The translations under genes and the position numbers were made by a program. DNA of 64,000 nt from positions 50,323 through 114,322 of the forward strand of contig NW_005200249.1 of assembly GCF_000372725.1 (NCBI RefSeq), read 5' to 3'. The stretch is from Emiliania huxleyi CCMP1516. Taxonomy: Eukaryota > Haptophyta > Isochrysidales > Noelaerhabdaceae. This document shows positions 19,832-31,641 of the stretch, in pieces; the stretch's first letter is position 1; every line of letters starts with the position of its first letter. The notes beneath the pieces are model-generated. The model worked only from the letters and a program-made list of their open reading frames with translations, was not told where the DNA came from and ran no database searches.

Positions 19832-21413
19832 CTAAGCGAACGGCTCGCGCTTGATGAACCTCCGGATGAGGTCGAGCGCATTCTTGGGCTGATCCGTGGG
19901 CACGAGGTGGCCGCAGTTGGTCGCGAGGACGTAGGAGAAGCCGGCGACGTCGCCCTTCATGTATCCAGCAACCTCGCCATCCACCTTCCAGACGACGCGA
20001 GCGCTCGCGTTGTACGCGGCCTTTCCCTTCCACTCCAGCTGGTCGATGAGACGCTCACTCCCAAGGAAGTTCCACGGAGAGCCGTCGTACTGCCCCGAGT
20101 ACGTCATAAACTGGTACTTCTCCATGAGGTCGGTGATGATCTTGGTGGGGATGGGCAGCAGCTGGTCGCTCTCGAGGTGATCCGGCACGGGCTTGCCGAT
20201 GGAGGAGGGGCCCTGCCCGTCCGACTGGCGCCACGGAAAGCCTCCCGCGTTGAGCGCCTTGTGCACGGCGGGGTCGTTGATCCATGCGGCTGTCACGGCG
20301 GAGAGGTCGCTGAAGACGTCGGTGGTAGCGCGGATGTCGTAGATGAATGGGACCTGCGCCTTCTCGCTGAGGAGCGTCTCAGACATGTCCTCGCACACCT
20401 TGTACGCCTCGGCCCACTCCTCACGGTCGCAATGCTGTTTGCACACCGCTAGGCGCCCGTGCGCCCACGCCTGCGTCTCGGCGTCGATGAGGCCAAAGTG
20501 GCGGAGGTAGTCGGGTGTGGATTCGTACGCGACATACGGTACCATGTCGCCGATCCCGTTGCCGATGGCGATGCCGGCCAAGTTTACGAGCTTCGAGCCC
20601 GCGGCTTCGTTCTTGGTGTGGATGTAGTGCGCGATGCGAGGAATGTACTTGGACGCGTACGACTCGCCCGCAATGTAGACGGGGGCGTCCTTGAGCCAGT
20701 CAAACTTTGCAATCATCGCGACGATGACGGGGTAGAGCTGCTCGGCCATCTCCGTGAGCGAGTTCACGTAGCCGGGCCCGTCCCCCCACTCGCCCGGCTT
20801 GCTCTTGGTGTACGAGAAGCCGGCGCCGACGGGCTGGTCGATGGCGGCCTGGAATCACAATCCTTTACGTGTCACTGACGAGACTAGTCGGAGACCACGG
20901 ACGCTCTTCAATCGCTGCCATGTGCGCCACCTTTGTCCAACCGTGCGGGTTGTAAGATAGCTTGGAGTCGCCGAGCCGGAAGCCAAAGGGGCCATTCTCG
21001 AGAAGCAGGCCGGTGAGGGAGGAGGCGCCCGGCCCGCCGTTGAGCCAGATGAGCAGGGGAGTGGGCTCGCTGCTCTTTGCCTCCTCCTCCGCCTCCACGA
21101 GCCAGAAGAAGAGGTGCGAGTTCCAGTCTGGCTTGTCGAGCGCCGTCGGGAGGAAGCCGGCGTACTGCTTGAGGGATCGAGCCTCGTGCGGCAGGTCGGG
21201 CAAGTTGTGGACGCGAAACGCCTCCGCGTCCGAGACGGCGGCCGCTTGGCTGCTGAGGCTCGTGTCGCGGAGGCCGCCGCTCTGGAGGAGGACAAAGGCG
21301 GCGCCGGCGGCGCCGGCGAGGGTGAGCGCGACAACGCCGAGGAGGCGGGAGGGAGAGGCTGCCGCCGCCGGCCTTGGAGGCAGCGAGAGGTACGAGGCGG
21401 CGTCCGACGACAT
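19832..21413 (-). CDS. Serine carboxypeptidase, peptidase family S10
   Basis: Exons 21413-20919 and 20848-19832, 503 aa. Residues about 24-43 form a hydrophobic signal-anchor (LLGVVALTLAGAAGAAFVLL), so it is probably secreted or vacuolar. Family features: WNSHLFFWLVEAEEE, LIWLNGGPGASSLTGLL (Ala where most members have Cys), DQPVGAGFSY across the splice, nucleophile GESYASKYIP, the Asp region YSGQYDGSPWNFLG and the His region NCGHLVPTDQP; the triad looks complete. The intron has a GC donor (ATG|GCAGCG). Its first bases encode AAIE while the next exon starts AAID, the intron/exon echo seen elsewhere. Likely removes C-terminal residues in an acidic compartment. Confidence 0.92.
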
Positions 21414-21820
21414 TGAACGTCAGCACACCGGATGGACGCACGACCGACCCGATCTCGTCGGAAGTTTGCTTCCTTGAGCACTTGAGCACTGGATAGGCTC
21501 GATTCCGCATGGTACGGGACCCCTCGATCGTCTCGCCCACCCTCACTGGTGTGTTCATGTTTGCTTCCTTGGAGTTGTCGGATGCTGTGAAGCTCGGCGC
21601 CCTTGGCGTACGCGACGTCGCTGTGGGTGCTTCTATCTTTGCACTTTGGGGGCGTGTCTAGGTACGACTTTTGAGCGCCTTCAAAAAGAAAACATCCCAA
21701 ACTGTCACTCTCCTTTCTCCCGGCCGGGGTGGGGCGCGCGGGGGGGCGGCGGGTGTGCGGGATGTCTGTGGGGGGCCGAGATTCGGCGACGTGGAAAGGC
21801 TCACGAGCAACAATATACAC
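21414..21820. other. Divergent intergenic region
   Basis: About 400 bp between the carboxypeptidase (-) and SPRY-like (+) start codons; contains TTCAAAAAGAAAACATCCC. No gene seen. Confidence 0.5.
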
Positions 21821-22606
21821 ATGAGACCTCGCCTACCTCCGCTGCGACTGCGGAGCAACGCATTCTCCGCCCGCACCGCCGACGCGCTCTCGCGCCGGAG
21901 CGGCCTGGCGTGGACCGACGTCTACGCCGAAACCGACGCCGCTCAGCTGATCTCCGTCGGAGAGAGGACGCTTGTGCGGAACGCGAGTGGGCCTGGCCTC
22001 TCCGCCTCGCTGGCCGCGCCGATACTGAGCGTCGGGACGCACCGCATTCGCTTCGTCAGCTCCGGCGAGGGGTTGGTGGTTGGCGTCGCTGCGGCGTCGC
22101 CCGCGCTGTGGGGAGCAAGGGCTTGGGGCCTGGGAGGCTGGAGCGGCTGCATGCACGCGTGCCCGTCGGCGGTGGAGGACGGGCTGGTGGGCGAGGAGGT
22201 GCCGCTCGCGCAGCTGGCCGACGAGGACGGCCGCAGGGCGCTGACGATGGTGGTGCAGGTCGGAGAGCACTCGTCGCGGCTCGGGTTTGAGATTGCCGAT
22301 GGCGCAGCTGAGCCCTTCACGTCCAAGCTGCTGCTGCCTCCCGGCCCGCTGCGGCCGTGGGCGCTCTTCACCTCGGAGGGTGGCGGCGGCGCGCCCGGCG
22401 CCTCCCTCTCGCTGCTCGGCTACTCTGGGGATGGCGGCCCCGGCTTGAACCTACCTCTGCCGGCGCAGAGGCAGAGCCAGAGGGAGGCGGTGGTGGGGCG
22501 CGGTGGGGCGGCGGTGGAGGAGCCCGAGGAGGAGGAGCTGGCGATGGAGGCGGCGGAGCGGCTCGCAGCGATGGCGGCGCCGGCGTGGAGGCGAGTGGAG
22601 CAGTGA
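21821..22606 (+). CDS. SPRY/B30.2-like domain protein
   Basis: ATG at 21821, 262 aa (an in-frame ATG 150 nt upstream is followed by non-protein-like sequence). The middle reads GTHRIRFVSSGEGLVVGVAA, GLGGWSGCMHACPSA, LTMVVQVGEHSSRLGFEIAD and LRPWALFTSEG. This order of a distorted-strand G-x-H-x-(I/W), VGVA, a GWSG loop, (V)xVxVD-like and RPW fits a SPRY domain. The C-terminus is Glu/Ala-rich and probably helical. Usually a protein-binding module in ubiquitin ligases; no RING or other catalytic domain is visible here. Function unassigned. Confidence 0.6.
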   Translation: MRPRLPPLRLRSNAFSARTADALSRRSGLAWTDVYAETDAAQLISVGERTLVRNASGPGLSASLAAPILSVGTHRIRFVSSGEGLVVGVAAASPALWGARAWGLGGWSGCMHACPSAVEDGLVGEEVPLAQLADEDGRRALTMVVQVGEHSSRLGFEIADGAAEPFTSKLLLPPGPLRPWALFTSEGGGGAPGASLSLLGYSGDGGPGLNLPLPAQRQSQREAVVGRGGAAVEEPEEEELAMEAAERLAAMAAPAWRRVEQ

Positions 22607-22988
22607 GGGAGCGGGAGTGGAGGCCAGCGCATGTGTTCCTTACTACATAATAGGGTATCATCCTCATCCCTTGTGCGTTGTCGCGCGTCTTTGATCTTTG
22701 TCTTTGATAATTGGAGTCCCTGATCCTTCGTGGATGTGGTTGTGTGTAGCTTATTCATGCATGGCGCCCTCTCTTTTTTACCGTTTCGGTCTCGCCACTC
22801 TGTGTGTGTGTGTCCTGTGCATATGTCTGTGGGCCCCCCCGCTGACCACTGAGTCTGCGACCACTTCGCAAGTCTGTGGAGACCCTGGCACCCTGCTCCC
22901 TGGGACCGGCCTGTTCGCGCCTGACGAGCACCCTACTCTCCGCCGCTGCTCTCAGGAGGGACGGCTGCTGGAACGGCTGCTGGAGCGG
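22607..22988. other. Convergent 3' intergenic region
   Basis: About 380 bp between the convergent ends of the SPRY-like gene and the minus-strand gene; short TGTG tracts only. No gene seen. Confidence 0.5.
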
Positions 22989-25520
22989 CTAGCTGCCCGG
23001 CAGCGAGAGAGTGCGCCTCCACGCCTCATCGAGGTAGGCTCTGCGGGCGAGGGGCTGGCGGGGGGCGCGGCTGCCGCTCAGCCACTCTGTCTGCTCCACG
23101 AGGAGGGCGAGGTGCTCGGAGGGCACCTGGCGCACGCGGCTCGGTGTGAAGAAAGAGTGGCGGTGGCGTGCGGACGGCAGGGGCACGCAAGGCACCGACA
23201 GACCGCCGCCGCCCTCGCCGCCGCCCTCGCCGCCGTTGTTGTCGCCGCCGCCGGGGGCATACGCGCGCAGCAGCTCAGCAAGCGCCTAGTCTCAGCTAGA
23301 TCTCGCGCTGATCTCGGCTGATCTCGCGGCGTGGTTCCCATCCGCAGCTCTGCCAGCCTGGGTCGCCTTGAGGGAGCCAGCCTCCCCCTCCTGCAGCAAC
23401 GCGCGGTCCACGCGCGGAGCTCGCCTGCTCACAGCGGCGGCGCGTGAAGAGACGCTGCTCGCAAGGGGCGGCCGGCACGCGCGCCTCGCCGAAGGAACGA
23501 GTCGGAGCGAGAGAGGGGCTGCGCGGCTGCGCGGCGCGCGCTCGCCGCCTTGAACCAGGAGGAGACGTAGACCCGCCTAGTGGGTGAGGGGCCGAGCCTC
23601 GGTCAGGGGCGGTCTCGCCGCCTTCAAAGCAGGAGGAGGTGCAGACGCACTTTGCGTGCGGCGCGCTCGGCACCCGCGCGCCTTGTTCACAGGCACGCGG
23701 TGTGAAGAGACGCTGCTCAGCCGCGCGGGGAGACACTCGGCGTCCCGTCCCCCGCGCCTCCGAGCCGTTCGATGTGGTGGCAGACCCCGACCAGCTCGCG
23801 CGAGGAGAGGAGGCGGCCGCCGCCCGCCTCGAACGGAGCCAGCAGCTTCAGCAACTCCTGCTCGGTCGGCCTTGCGCAAGCCGACAGCAGCTGCTCGGCG
23901 AGGGAACTGGTGCCGCCGCCGCCGCCGCACCGGCCCTCCGCTGCTGGCGCGGTCAGCGGCCGCGCGGGTAGAGTGCCGCCCATCCCTCCCCCCCACCCTC
24001 CCGCCCTGCCGCACGCCCACCCACCCTCCAGCCCCCCACCCGCCCCTCCCCCCGCCCCTCCCCCCGCCCCTCCCCCCGCCCCTCCCCCCGCCCCTCCCTC
24101 CGCCCCTCCCCCCGCCAGCCCTCCCCCCGCCAGCCCTCCCCCCGCCAGCACCCCACCAAGCCGCTGGACGTCGCAAGCAGACGAAACGCTGGCGCCAGCA
24201 GTAGCAGCGACGGTAGCACGCTGCCGCGTTGCCTCGCCAGCGAACGGCGCGGGCGGCGGAGCGGCGGCGGCAGCGACGGCGCCATGCGCTGTGGCGGCTG
24301 CGGCGGCGGCTGCGGCGGCCGACGATGCGACCGCCACCGCCGCCGCTGCAACACTGCGACGGCGTCGCGCCTCCCACCGGTACCAGTCTCCCACCAGCGA
24401 CAGCAGCTCCTCCGGCGACTCGTCGGCTGGCGGCACTCCGGTGGCGGCGGAGACGGCGGCGGCGGCGGAGGCGAGGGCAGCGCCGCGAAGCAGCGGTGCG
24501 ATAGCGGGGACAACAGCGGAGGCGCCGAGCTGTAGCCGCTCGTACACACCTGTCGACGGAGAGGGGGTGTGAAGAGACGCGCTCCACGGGATGGTCGAGC
24601 CGGAGCCGCCCATGCACACCGTCGAGCGTCGAGGGCGGAGGGGACGGCAGAGGCGGGGATGAGAATGGCGGGGATGAGAGCGAGGAGGAGAAGAGGAGCG
24701 GTGGCAAGTCTCGAGTCTCCTCCTCCCACGCTGCCGCGGCGGAGGGCGCAGGCGGAGCGCTGAAGCCCATTGGCGGGTCCGGAGGCGCTCGCTGCTGCTT
24801 CTGCTGCTGCTGCTGCTGCTGCGGCTGCTGCGGCTGCGGCTGCTGCGGCTGCTGCTGCTGCTCGATGCGAGGTTGTTCGAGGTGGGGGAGGACGGCGGCG
24901 TACCAGTCGTCGATCAGGCAGCGCCGCGCCGAGAGGCTGGCGGGAGACCGCTCCTGCCCCAGCGCCGCCGCCACCCTCTCGCACAGCAGCGGAACAGCTT
25001 GTGTCGGGATTTGCCCTCCGACCTTGAGCTGCCCGATCTCGGCCGCGAGACCGCGCTCCTCGGCGGACGCGCCGCCGATGCGCCGGATGCGACTCGCGCT
25101 GAGGGAGCGCGACAGCTCGCTTCCGTCCACGCTGCCTGGCGTGACTGGCGCCGCCGTCGCTGGCGCTGCCGCCGTCGCCGCTGCCGGCTCTCCTGAGCGG
25201 CTGAGCGTGGCGGGAGAGGCGCTGGGAGGCCGTATCGTCGGCGGAGGCCCGTGACGCGAGTTCTGCCGCGGGATCGGCGGCGGCGGGAGCGATTCACCGC
25301 CGCGCCCGCGTTCGCTGGTGCGCCAATCCCCGATGAAGACTCGGCGCTGCGCAAGCGTCTTTGGAGCCTTGTTGCCGGAGAGCGCTTCGATGCGCGAGGA
25401 GATCGAGCCAAGGGCTCGCGACGGGACGACGCCGTCGTTCGAGTCCAGCAGGGCGCATAGCGCCTCGCTGTCGAGGGAGGCGACCTCCCACGAGCCGTCG
25501 AGGGAGCCGTTGGCGGCCAT
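22989..25520 (-). CDS. Protein with repeated about 45-aa helical motif and polyglutamine; unknown function
   Basis: ATG 25520, multi-exon, TAG at 22989. A motif recurs about five times: ALCALLDSNDGVVPSR...RIEALSG...RRVFIGDWR; AVPLLCERVAAALGQERSPA...RRCLIDDWYAAVLP; VVPAIAPLL...LLSLVGDWYRWEARR; ELLKLLAPFEAGGG...ELVGVCHHIERLG; and EHLALLVEQTEWLSG...RRAYLDEAWRRTL. The consensus is L-L-x-x-x-E-x-L-x-G then R-R-x-x-I-D-x-W. Between lie Gln runs, Ala runs and Gly/Pro repeats. One splice is clear: ...STLDG joins VYERLQLGASAVV; its intron begins GTGTGCATGGGCGGCTCC and the next exon GTGTGTACGAGCGGCTAC. Other exon limits are unresolved. I do not recognise the family. Confidence 0.6.
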
Positions 25521-25570
25521 TGCGCATTTTTTTCTTTGAATAAAGAATTCTCCACGCCTTCACAGCTAAA

Positions 25571-25905
25571 TATCATAACCACGCGAGATCAGAAGCCGCG
25601 AGAACAAGGGACCGGCAGGAGGCGGCGTCGCAGGACGAGGCAGAAGAGAACGACGCGACAGAGGAGGAAGTGACAAGGGAGAGACCGACGAGAGTGGGAC
25701 GGCCGCGAGGTGGCATGAAGGTTGCAGCGAGAAGCGGCGAGAGACTGCGAAAAGAGATACGAAGAGGCAGACTCCCCAGGGTGGGCGACGGCTAGCGCAC
25801 CACACTCCTCTCCTTAAAATCCCTGTGTGGTGGCGGCGTGCCGTTCTCCCATCCCTCCCTTGGGTTGTGTGTTTTCTTTCTTTCTTTCTTTATCATAACC
25901 ACGCG
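25571..25905 (+). mobile_element. SINE-like retroposon, full-length copy with 15-bp target-site duplication
   Basis: TATCATAACCACGCG occurs at 25571-25585 and again at 25891-25905, enclosing a 305-bp element (25586-25890) that ends in a CTTT-repeat tail. A second copy (27640-28930, opposite orientation) and a 5'-truncated third (3653-3751) define the family. No tRNA-type A/B boxes are obvious, so the origin of its head is unknown. Confidence 0.9.
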
Positions 25906-25909
25906 CCGT

Positions 25910-27237
<1,328 letters not shown>

Positions 27238-27278
27238 GGCGGCGAAGCGAAGCGGGCGCTTGGTTTTCTTTCTTTGCC

Positions 27279-27412
27279 GTTCTTAACGGAGTCGCTTAGG
27301 CGGCTCCGGTGGTGTGCCGGTGATAGTACTAGCACGCGCCAGTTCGCACCTGTGTCGAGCCTGTGTGCTGTGAGAGAGAGTTGTTTTGTTTAAATTCTTT
27401 CTTTGTAAAATT
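27279..27412 (+). mobile_element. LINE-like 3' tail, orphan copy
   Basis: From GTTCTTAACGGAGTCGCTTA through GGCGGCTCCGGTGGTGTGCC to GTTGTTTTGTTTAAATTCTT this is almost identical to 35876-36000. It sits just 5' of the ALKBH-like gene (about 40 bp above its ATG), in its promoter region. Confidence 0.85.
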
Positions 27413-27773
27413 CGGGCCTTCGCCCAACCTTGTCCGCCGGCCCGGACCGACGAACGCGCACAGCGGCGGCGGGTCCGGCATCTTACCCACTCTCACCTCT
27501 TGCGTGACCCACTCTGACCTCTTGCAATCGCGTTTCTTACCCCTCGTCCATTCATCGCATTATCTCTCTCTTGTTTGTTTGTTATCTTTCGTCCGTCCCG
27601 CTGACGAAACAAATCTCTCTCTCTCCCTCTCTCCCGCTGCGCTGAAAGAAAGAAAGAAAACAGACAAACCAAGGGAGGGATGGGAGGACGGCACGGCGCA
27701 CGCCGCCACCACACAGGGATTTTAAGGAGAGGAGTGTGGTGGCTGGTGCGCTAGCCGTCGCCCACCCTTGGGC

Positions 27774-28688
27774 CGTCCGGCCGTGCCCCGCGGGGGCGCG
27801 GTCGGCACCAGAAGGGGGTTGATACGTTCTCTAGAGACGACGTAGTCGTGGACGGCCGCAATCACAGTGGACGGACACGACGAGACGAGTGTGAAAGCAC
27901 GGAGGCAACAAAACACACTAGGGTTCGGGAGAAGGCTAGGGTTAGGGAGAGAGTGCCTGACGGGCTTCGGCCCGACGTCCCCCCCCTCGACTTAGTCGAG
28001 TAACGACATAGTCGAGTAACCGTGCACTCTCGGATCACGATGCGTTAGGGAACGTGATGTTCATGACCGGAGATTTGATGTTCATGATCTTGTCACGAAG
28101 CTCGAAGAACCGTTCCGGGGCGTCCGACTGCTGGTACAGCTTGATCAGCGCGTCGGTGCCGCTCGCGATGACCTTGCTTGAGAGGGGTTCGATATAAACG
28201 GTGCCCCCTGATGCGATGAGAATGAAGATGCCGGTCCGCGTCCTCTGGTCGCTGGAGGTGCTGACCTTGAGGAGGGTGCCGGCATAGGCGAGCGTGCCGG
28301 CGCCCGCCTCGACGTTGTTGCGCTTGAGCCACTTTGTGGCTTCTTCAGAAGCGGCTTTTGCGATGACTGCGACATCTTTGGGGGGGACCTCTCCGAGGTC
28401 CCCCGCCAGCGAGTCGCCGGCCATATCTGGGATAGCGTGAAGGGACTCCCCCAAAGTGCTGGTCGTGACCAGTTGACGCTGCCACGTCCGGCCGTGCCCC
28501 GCGGGGGCGCGGTCGGCACCAGAAGGGGGTTGATACGTTCTCTAGAGACGACGTAGTCGTGGACGGCCGCAATCACAGTGGACGGACACGACGAGACGAG
28601 TGTGAAAGCACGGAGGCAACAAAACACACTAGGGTTCGGGAGAAGGCTAGGGTTAGGGAGAGAGTGCCTGACGGGCTTCGGCCCGACG
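27774..28688 (-). mobile_element. Non-autonomous LTR retrotransposon (TRIM-like), 915 bp
   Basis: Two apparently identical 204-bp direct repeats, 27774-27977 and 28485-28688, enclose 507 bp. The element is flanked by the 5-bp duplication TGGGC (27769-27773, 28689-28693) and each LTR has short inverted ends (CGTC...GACG). Read on the minus strand, the 5' LTR is followed by TGGCAGCGTCAACTGG, a primer-binding-site-like TGG start, and the 3' LTR is preceded by the purine run GAGGGGGGG. It has no reverse transcriptase, so it must move in trans. The LTR carries CCCTAACCCTAG-like words. Identical LTRs imply recent insertion, here into SINE copy 2. Confidence 0.9.
28035..28424 (-). CDS. Small ORF inside the TRIM-like element, unknown
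   Basis: On the element's sense strand an open frame runs from at least the ATG at 28424 to 28035: MAGDSLAGDLGEVPPKDVAV, KAASEEATKWLKRNNVEAGA, RTRTGIFILIASGGTVYIEP, FELRDKIMNIKSPVMNITFP. It is open further upstream (LVTTSTLGESLHAIPD) toward the 5' LTR. Composition and alternating hydrophobicity look like a folded protein of about 130-150 aa. I do not recognise it; it could be a Gag remnant or a captured host fragment. Confidence 0.55.
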   Translation of the reverse strand: MAGDSLAGDLGEVPPKDVAVIAKAASEEATKWLKRNNVEAGAGTLAYAGTLLKVSTSSDQRTRTGIFILIASGGTVYIEPLSSKVIASGTDALIKLYQQSDAPERFFELRDKIMNIKSPVMNITFPNAS

Positions 28689-28961
28689 TGGGCGTCTGCC
28701 TCTTTCTATCTCTCTATTTTATCTCTTTTCGGACGTCGCAATCCCTGGCCGATTCTCGCTGCAACCTTCATGCCACCTACCTCGCGGACGCGGTCGCCCC
28801 ACTCACTCTCGTCGTTCTCCCTCCTGTCGCTTCATCCTCTGTCGCGTCGCTCTCCTCTACCTCGTCCTGCTGCGCCGCCGCTGCCCGCCGATCCCTTGCT
28901 CTCGCGGCGGTGCTTTGTTCATTTTGCAAAAAATTATTTTCGCACGTTACACCCAAGAACT

Positions 28962-30390
28962 ATGGCGTCCCGCCAGCCCATCCGCGCAAACCACAGGCCC
29001 CCCGCACGCGCCTCGAGGAGGATCGACCTTCGCCTCGAGGCCCTCGCGCAGAAGCTCGACCGGCCCCAGACCGCCAAGTCTGCCCTCGCCGAGCTCGCCA
29101 TGCTAGCCGGCGCCTCCGAGACGGCGCGTCGAGCAATGCGGGTGCGCACACTGCTCATTGGATGGGAACCCGCCCACCGCTCGCGAATTGCCACGGCGGT
29201 GGCTGGTGGTCGTGTAGCGCGCGCTGCGCGGTCGGCCTCCGAGCGCGTCCGGCCTCCCTCTCTCTGAAACCCTTAGCTGGTCACCTCCTGCCCACAACCC
29301 GTCTCTCAGGCTGCGCGGCTGGAGGAGCGGCTGGCTGGGCTGCTCGGCGAGGGGTGGGTCGACTCGCAGGCACAGTGCTGGTGTATGTCCGCCCTCTCCA
29401 ACCTGTCCGTCGGGGGCGGCGCCGCCGTTGGTGACGGCAACCAGCTGCAGCTCGGGGTTGTGCCCGTCCTCTCGGCTCTCGTCGCGAGCGGAGCAGCAGA
29501 GGTCAGGCACGCGGCGACGCTTCATCTCGCGACGCTGTCGCATTCGACGCGGATGAGAGACGCCATCGCAGCTGAGCGCACCGCCCCGCTCGGGTCGCTC
29601 TACAAGCTCGAAGACTCGTGCGCCAAGCCTCCTCCAGCGGAGCCGGCCGGCGCTGGCGTCACTGATCCGGCGGAGGGCTGCACATCTCCATATCACCGGA
29701 GGCTGCGTGACGAGGCTCTGGTGTACGCCCGCTGGTCGCTCCGCACGTCGCACGGGCGAAACTACAAACCCGCCTTCGAGAAGAACGCCTTTCTCGCGCG
29801 GCAGGCGCGTGCCCGCGGGATGCGAGGCCCCTTGTCTCCAGCGTTCTCCGAACCTTCACAGCACACCTAAATAGGCCAGCCGCGAGGACGGGGCCCTGCG
29901 GCTGCAGGCGCGCATCCGCTCACGACTCGCGCGACGCATGTTTACCGCTGGCAGGGTGTCTCGATTGTGCGCCAGTCTTAAGCTGCAGGCGGCCTACCGC
30001 GGCAGTCGGACGCGGCAGCTCACACATTCCCTGCGGAGAGACCTCGGCCAGGCGGCCACCATGCTGCAGAAGAACGTCAAGGGGCGGCTCGCTCGGAGGC
30101 CCACCCCATCGCCGACTCCCGCCGCCCCGGCCGTGGCGTCGCCGCCTCTGCCAGAGGAGCGGCCGGTGGCGGTGCTCGGGCTGCGGGTTCACAATGCGGA
30201 GAACAAGAAGATGTTTATGGTGCTGCGGGTACGAGCGTCGTCCGCCAGGCCTCGCAGCCCTTCGACCAGACCCGCCCGCGACGTGGGAGGAGAGGCGGAG
30301 GGTGGGGCGGGCGATGAGTACGTGCCGCTGCTCCTGCGCCTCGAGGGCGGCGGTGCCATGGAGCTGCGCTGCCGATGCGGCCCGGCCTAA
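28962..30390 (+). CDS. Armadillo-like/IQ-motif protein
   Basis: Exons 28962-29141, 29310-29804 and 29875-30390; 396 aa. The first half is helical and armadillo-like: LAELAMLAGASETARRAM, then WCMSALSNLSVGG, VVPVLSALVASGAAEVRHAA, LHLATLSHSTRMRDAI. The second half carries IQ calmodulin-binding motifs: LRLQARIRSRLARRMF, KLQAAYRGSRTRQL and MLQKNVKGRLARR. Intron 1 is GT-AG; intron 2 has a GC donor (CGGCAG|GCGCGT) and an ATAG acceptor, joining FLARQ to ASREDGALRLQ. A further intron near 30228 (GTACGAGC) is possible. ARM plus IQ architecture suggests a calmodulin-regulated scaffold, possibly flagellar. The SINE copy 2 abuts its 5' end. Confidence 0.7.
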
Positions 30391-30866
30391 CGCATAACCC
30401 GTGCCGCAGTCGCGAACGCATTCTCGGGGGATCGGAAGCACAGAGAAATCCCGCGAGCGATCTGTGCGGCTTCTGGGCCGGTCCGGCGAGCGGCGTCCGC
30501 TCACCGCTGCCCGCGGCGCCGCGCCGATCTCTCCCCCAGGCCCAGCGCCCCGGCCGCCCCCGCGCCCGCCCCGCCCGGCGCCCCCGGGTGGAGAGAAGCG
30601 CGAAGGCCGAAGCGCGCAAGCGGCGCCGCTGTGCACGCGGGGCGGTGTGGAGTGTGAGTGTTTATGTAAGTACACGCGACGTATGTCGTTCGAGTTGATC
30701 CGCAGCGACCAGCGTAATGTTTCGCGAAGTCTACTAAAAAGGGTTGCCGCTTGCCGGCGCACGATCCTAATATCCGCCCCGGCGAGGGCTTGTCTGAGGA
30801 GGGGCCTGGGCTTGTCTCAGGACCTCAGCCCTCGTCACACACGGGCGCCCCGCCAAGCGAGCCACC
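30391..30866. other. Intergenic
   Basis: About 475 bp, very GC-rich (GCCCGCGGCGCCGCGCCG) then more AT-balanced. No gene seen. Confidence 0.5.
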
Positions 30867-31437
30867 TCAGAAGGCCAGGAGGCCGAGGCCGGCGCAGACG
30901 AAGACGGTGATGACCGGAAAGAGGTGGATGGGCATCTTCGGGTCGAGCGTGAGCTGCGCCTTGAGCGGTCCCATGATGCCAACGGCGATCTGAGTGATCA
31001 GGGCCGGCAGAAAGGTCGTCTCCGACGGGCAGACCTTCAGGAGCGCGCACTGGCCGAGGATGAGCACGCCGATGAAGCGGGCAAAGAAGAGGTGGAACGC
31101 GTCGAGCTCCTTCTCAAAGAACTGCGAGATGAAGAACTTGGGGATGAGGAGGAACTGGAGGCCAAAGAGGCCGTTCGAGACGACCAGCGTGGTGGCGAAG
31201 GTTTCCTGCGACCGAGAGGTTGCGGTGAGGACGTCGCACAGAGCACGGGCACGAGGACCGACAGTTTGTTGTCAAAGGAGGTCGGGAATGCGCGGCGGTG
31301 GCCTTCGAGATGACGCCGCCACCGCGCAGCACGAGCGCCTTGGTGAGCGGCGCGTCGACGACGCGCGGCACGAGGGCCGTGGGTGGCGCGAACGCTGCCA
31401 CTGAGGCGAACAGGGCAGAGAGGAGAACGGCGCGCAT
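30867..31437 (-). CDS. Small multi-pass membrane protein with signal peptide
   Basis: Exons 31437-31303 and 31205-30867, 157 aa. The N-terminus MRAVLLSALFASVAAFAPPT is a cleavable signal with an AFAP-like site, the motif of plastid-directed bipartite presequences in algae with secondary red plastids. After VISK the second exon gives ETFATTLVVSNGLFGLQFLL, FFARFIGVLILGQCALL, LITQIAVGIMGPL and HLFPVITVFVCAGLGLLAF: four hydrophobic helices. The intron has a GC donor (AAG|GCCACC). It resembles uncharacterised small algal membrane proteins; no function assigned. Confidence 0.75.
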
Positions 31438-31641
31438 TGCTGTTGGGCGGCGGGTTTTCGGGCGCGGTGATTGCTCGGTTTTTTTCCCCGGGCATCCTCC
31501 GAGCTCCGACCCAGCGGAGCGCAGACCGAGGGGGGGGTCGGTCGGGTTGGCTCGAGGGTCACACCGCACACGCTCGCCGCAGCTGTGAATAAATAAGTAT
31601 CTCGAAATACTAGAGACACCAACCAAGCGACCTCTCCCCGT

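Larger units (their letters stand above)
27640..28930 (-). mobile_element. SINE-like element, copy 2, split by an LTR element
   Basis: 27640-27768 (GAAAGAAAGAAAA...CTAGCCGTCGCCCACCC) and 28694-28930 (GTCTGCCTCTTTC...CGCTGCAACCTTCATGCCAC...CTCGCGGCG) together equal the 305-bp element at 25586-25890 in reverse. The break coincides with the 915-bp LTR element. The split copy ends about 30 bp before the ATG of the ARM/IQ gene. No clear target duplication remains. Confidence 0.85.

Noticed and set aside
28559-29434. 291-codon open frame over the LTR and SINE
   Set aside because: It spans mobile-element sequence and reads antisense or out of frame to supported features.
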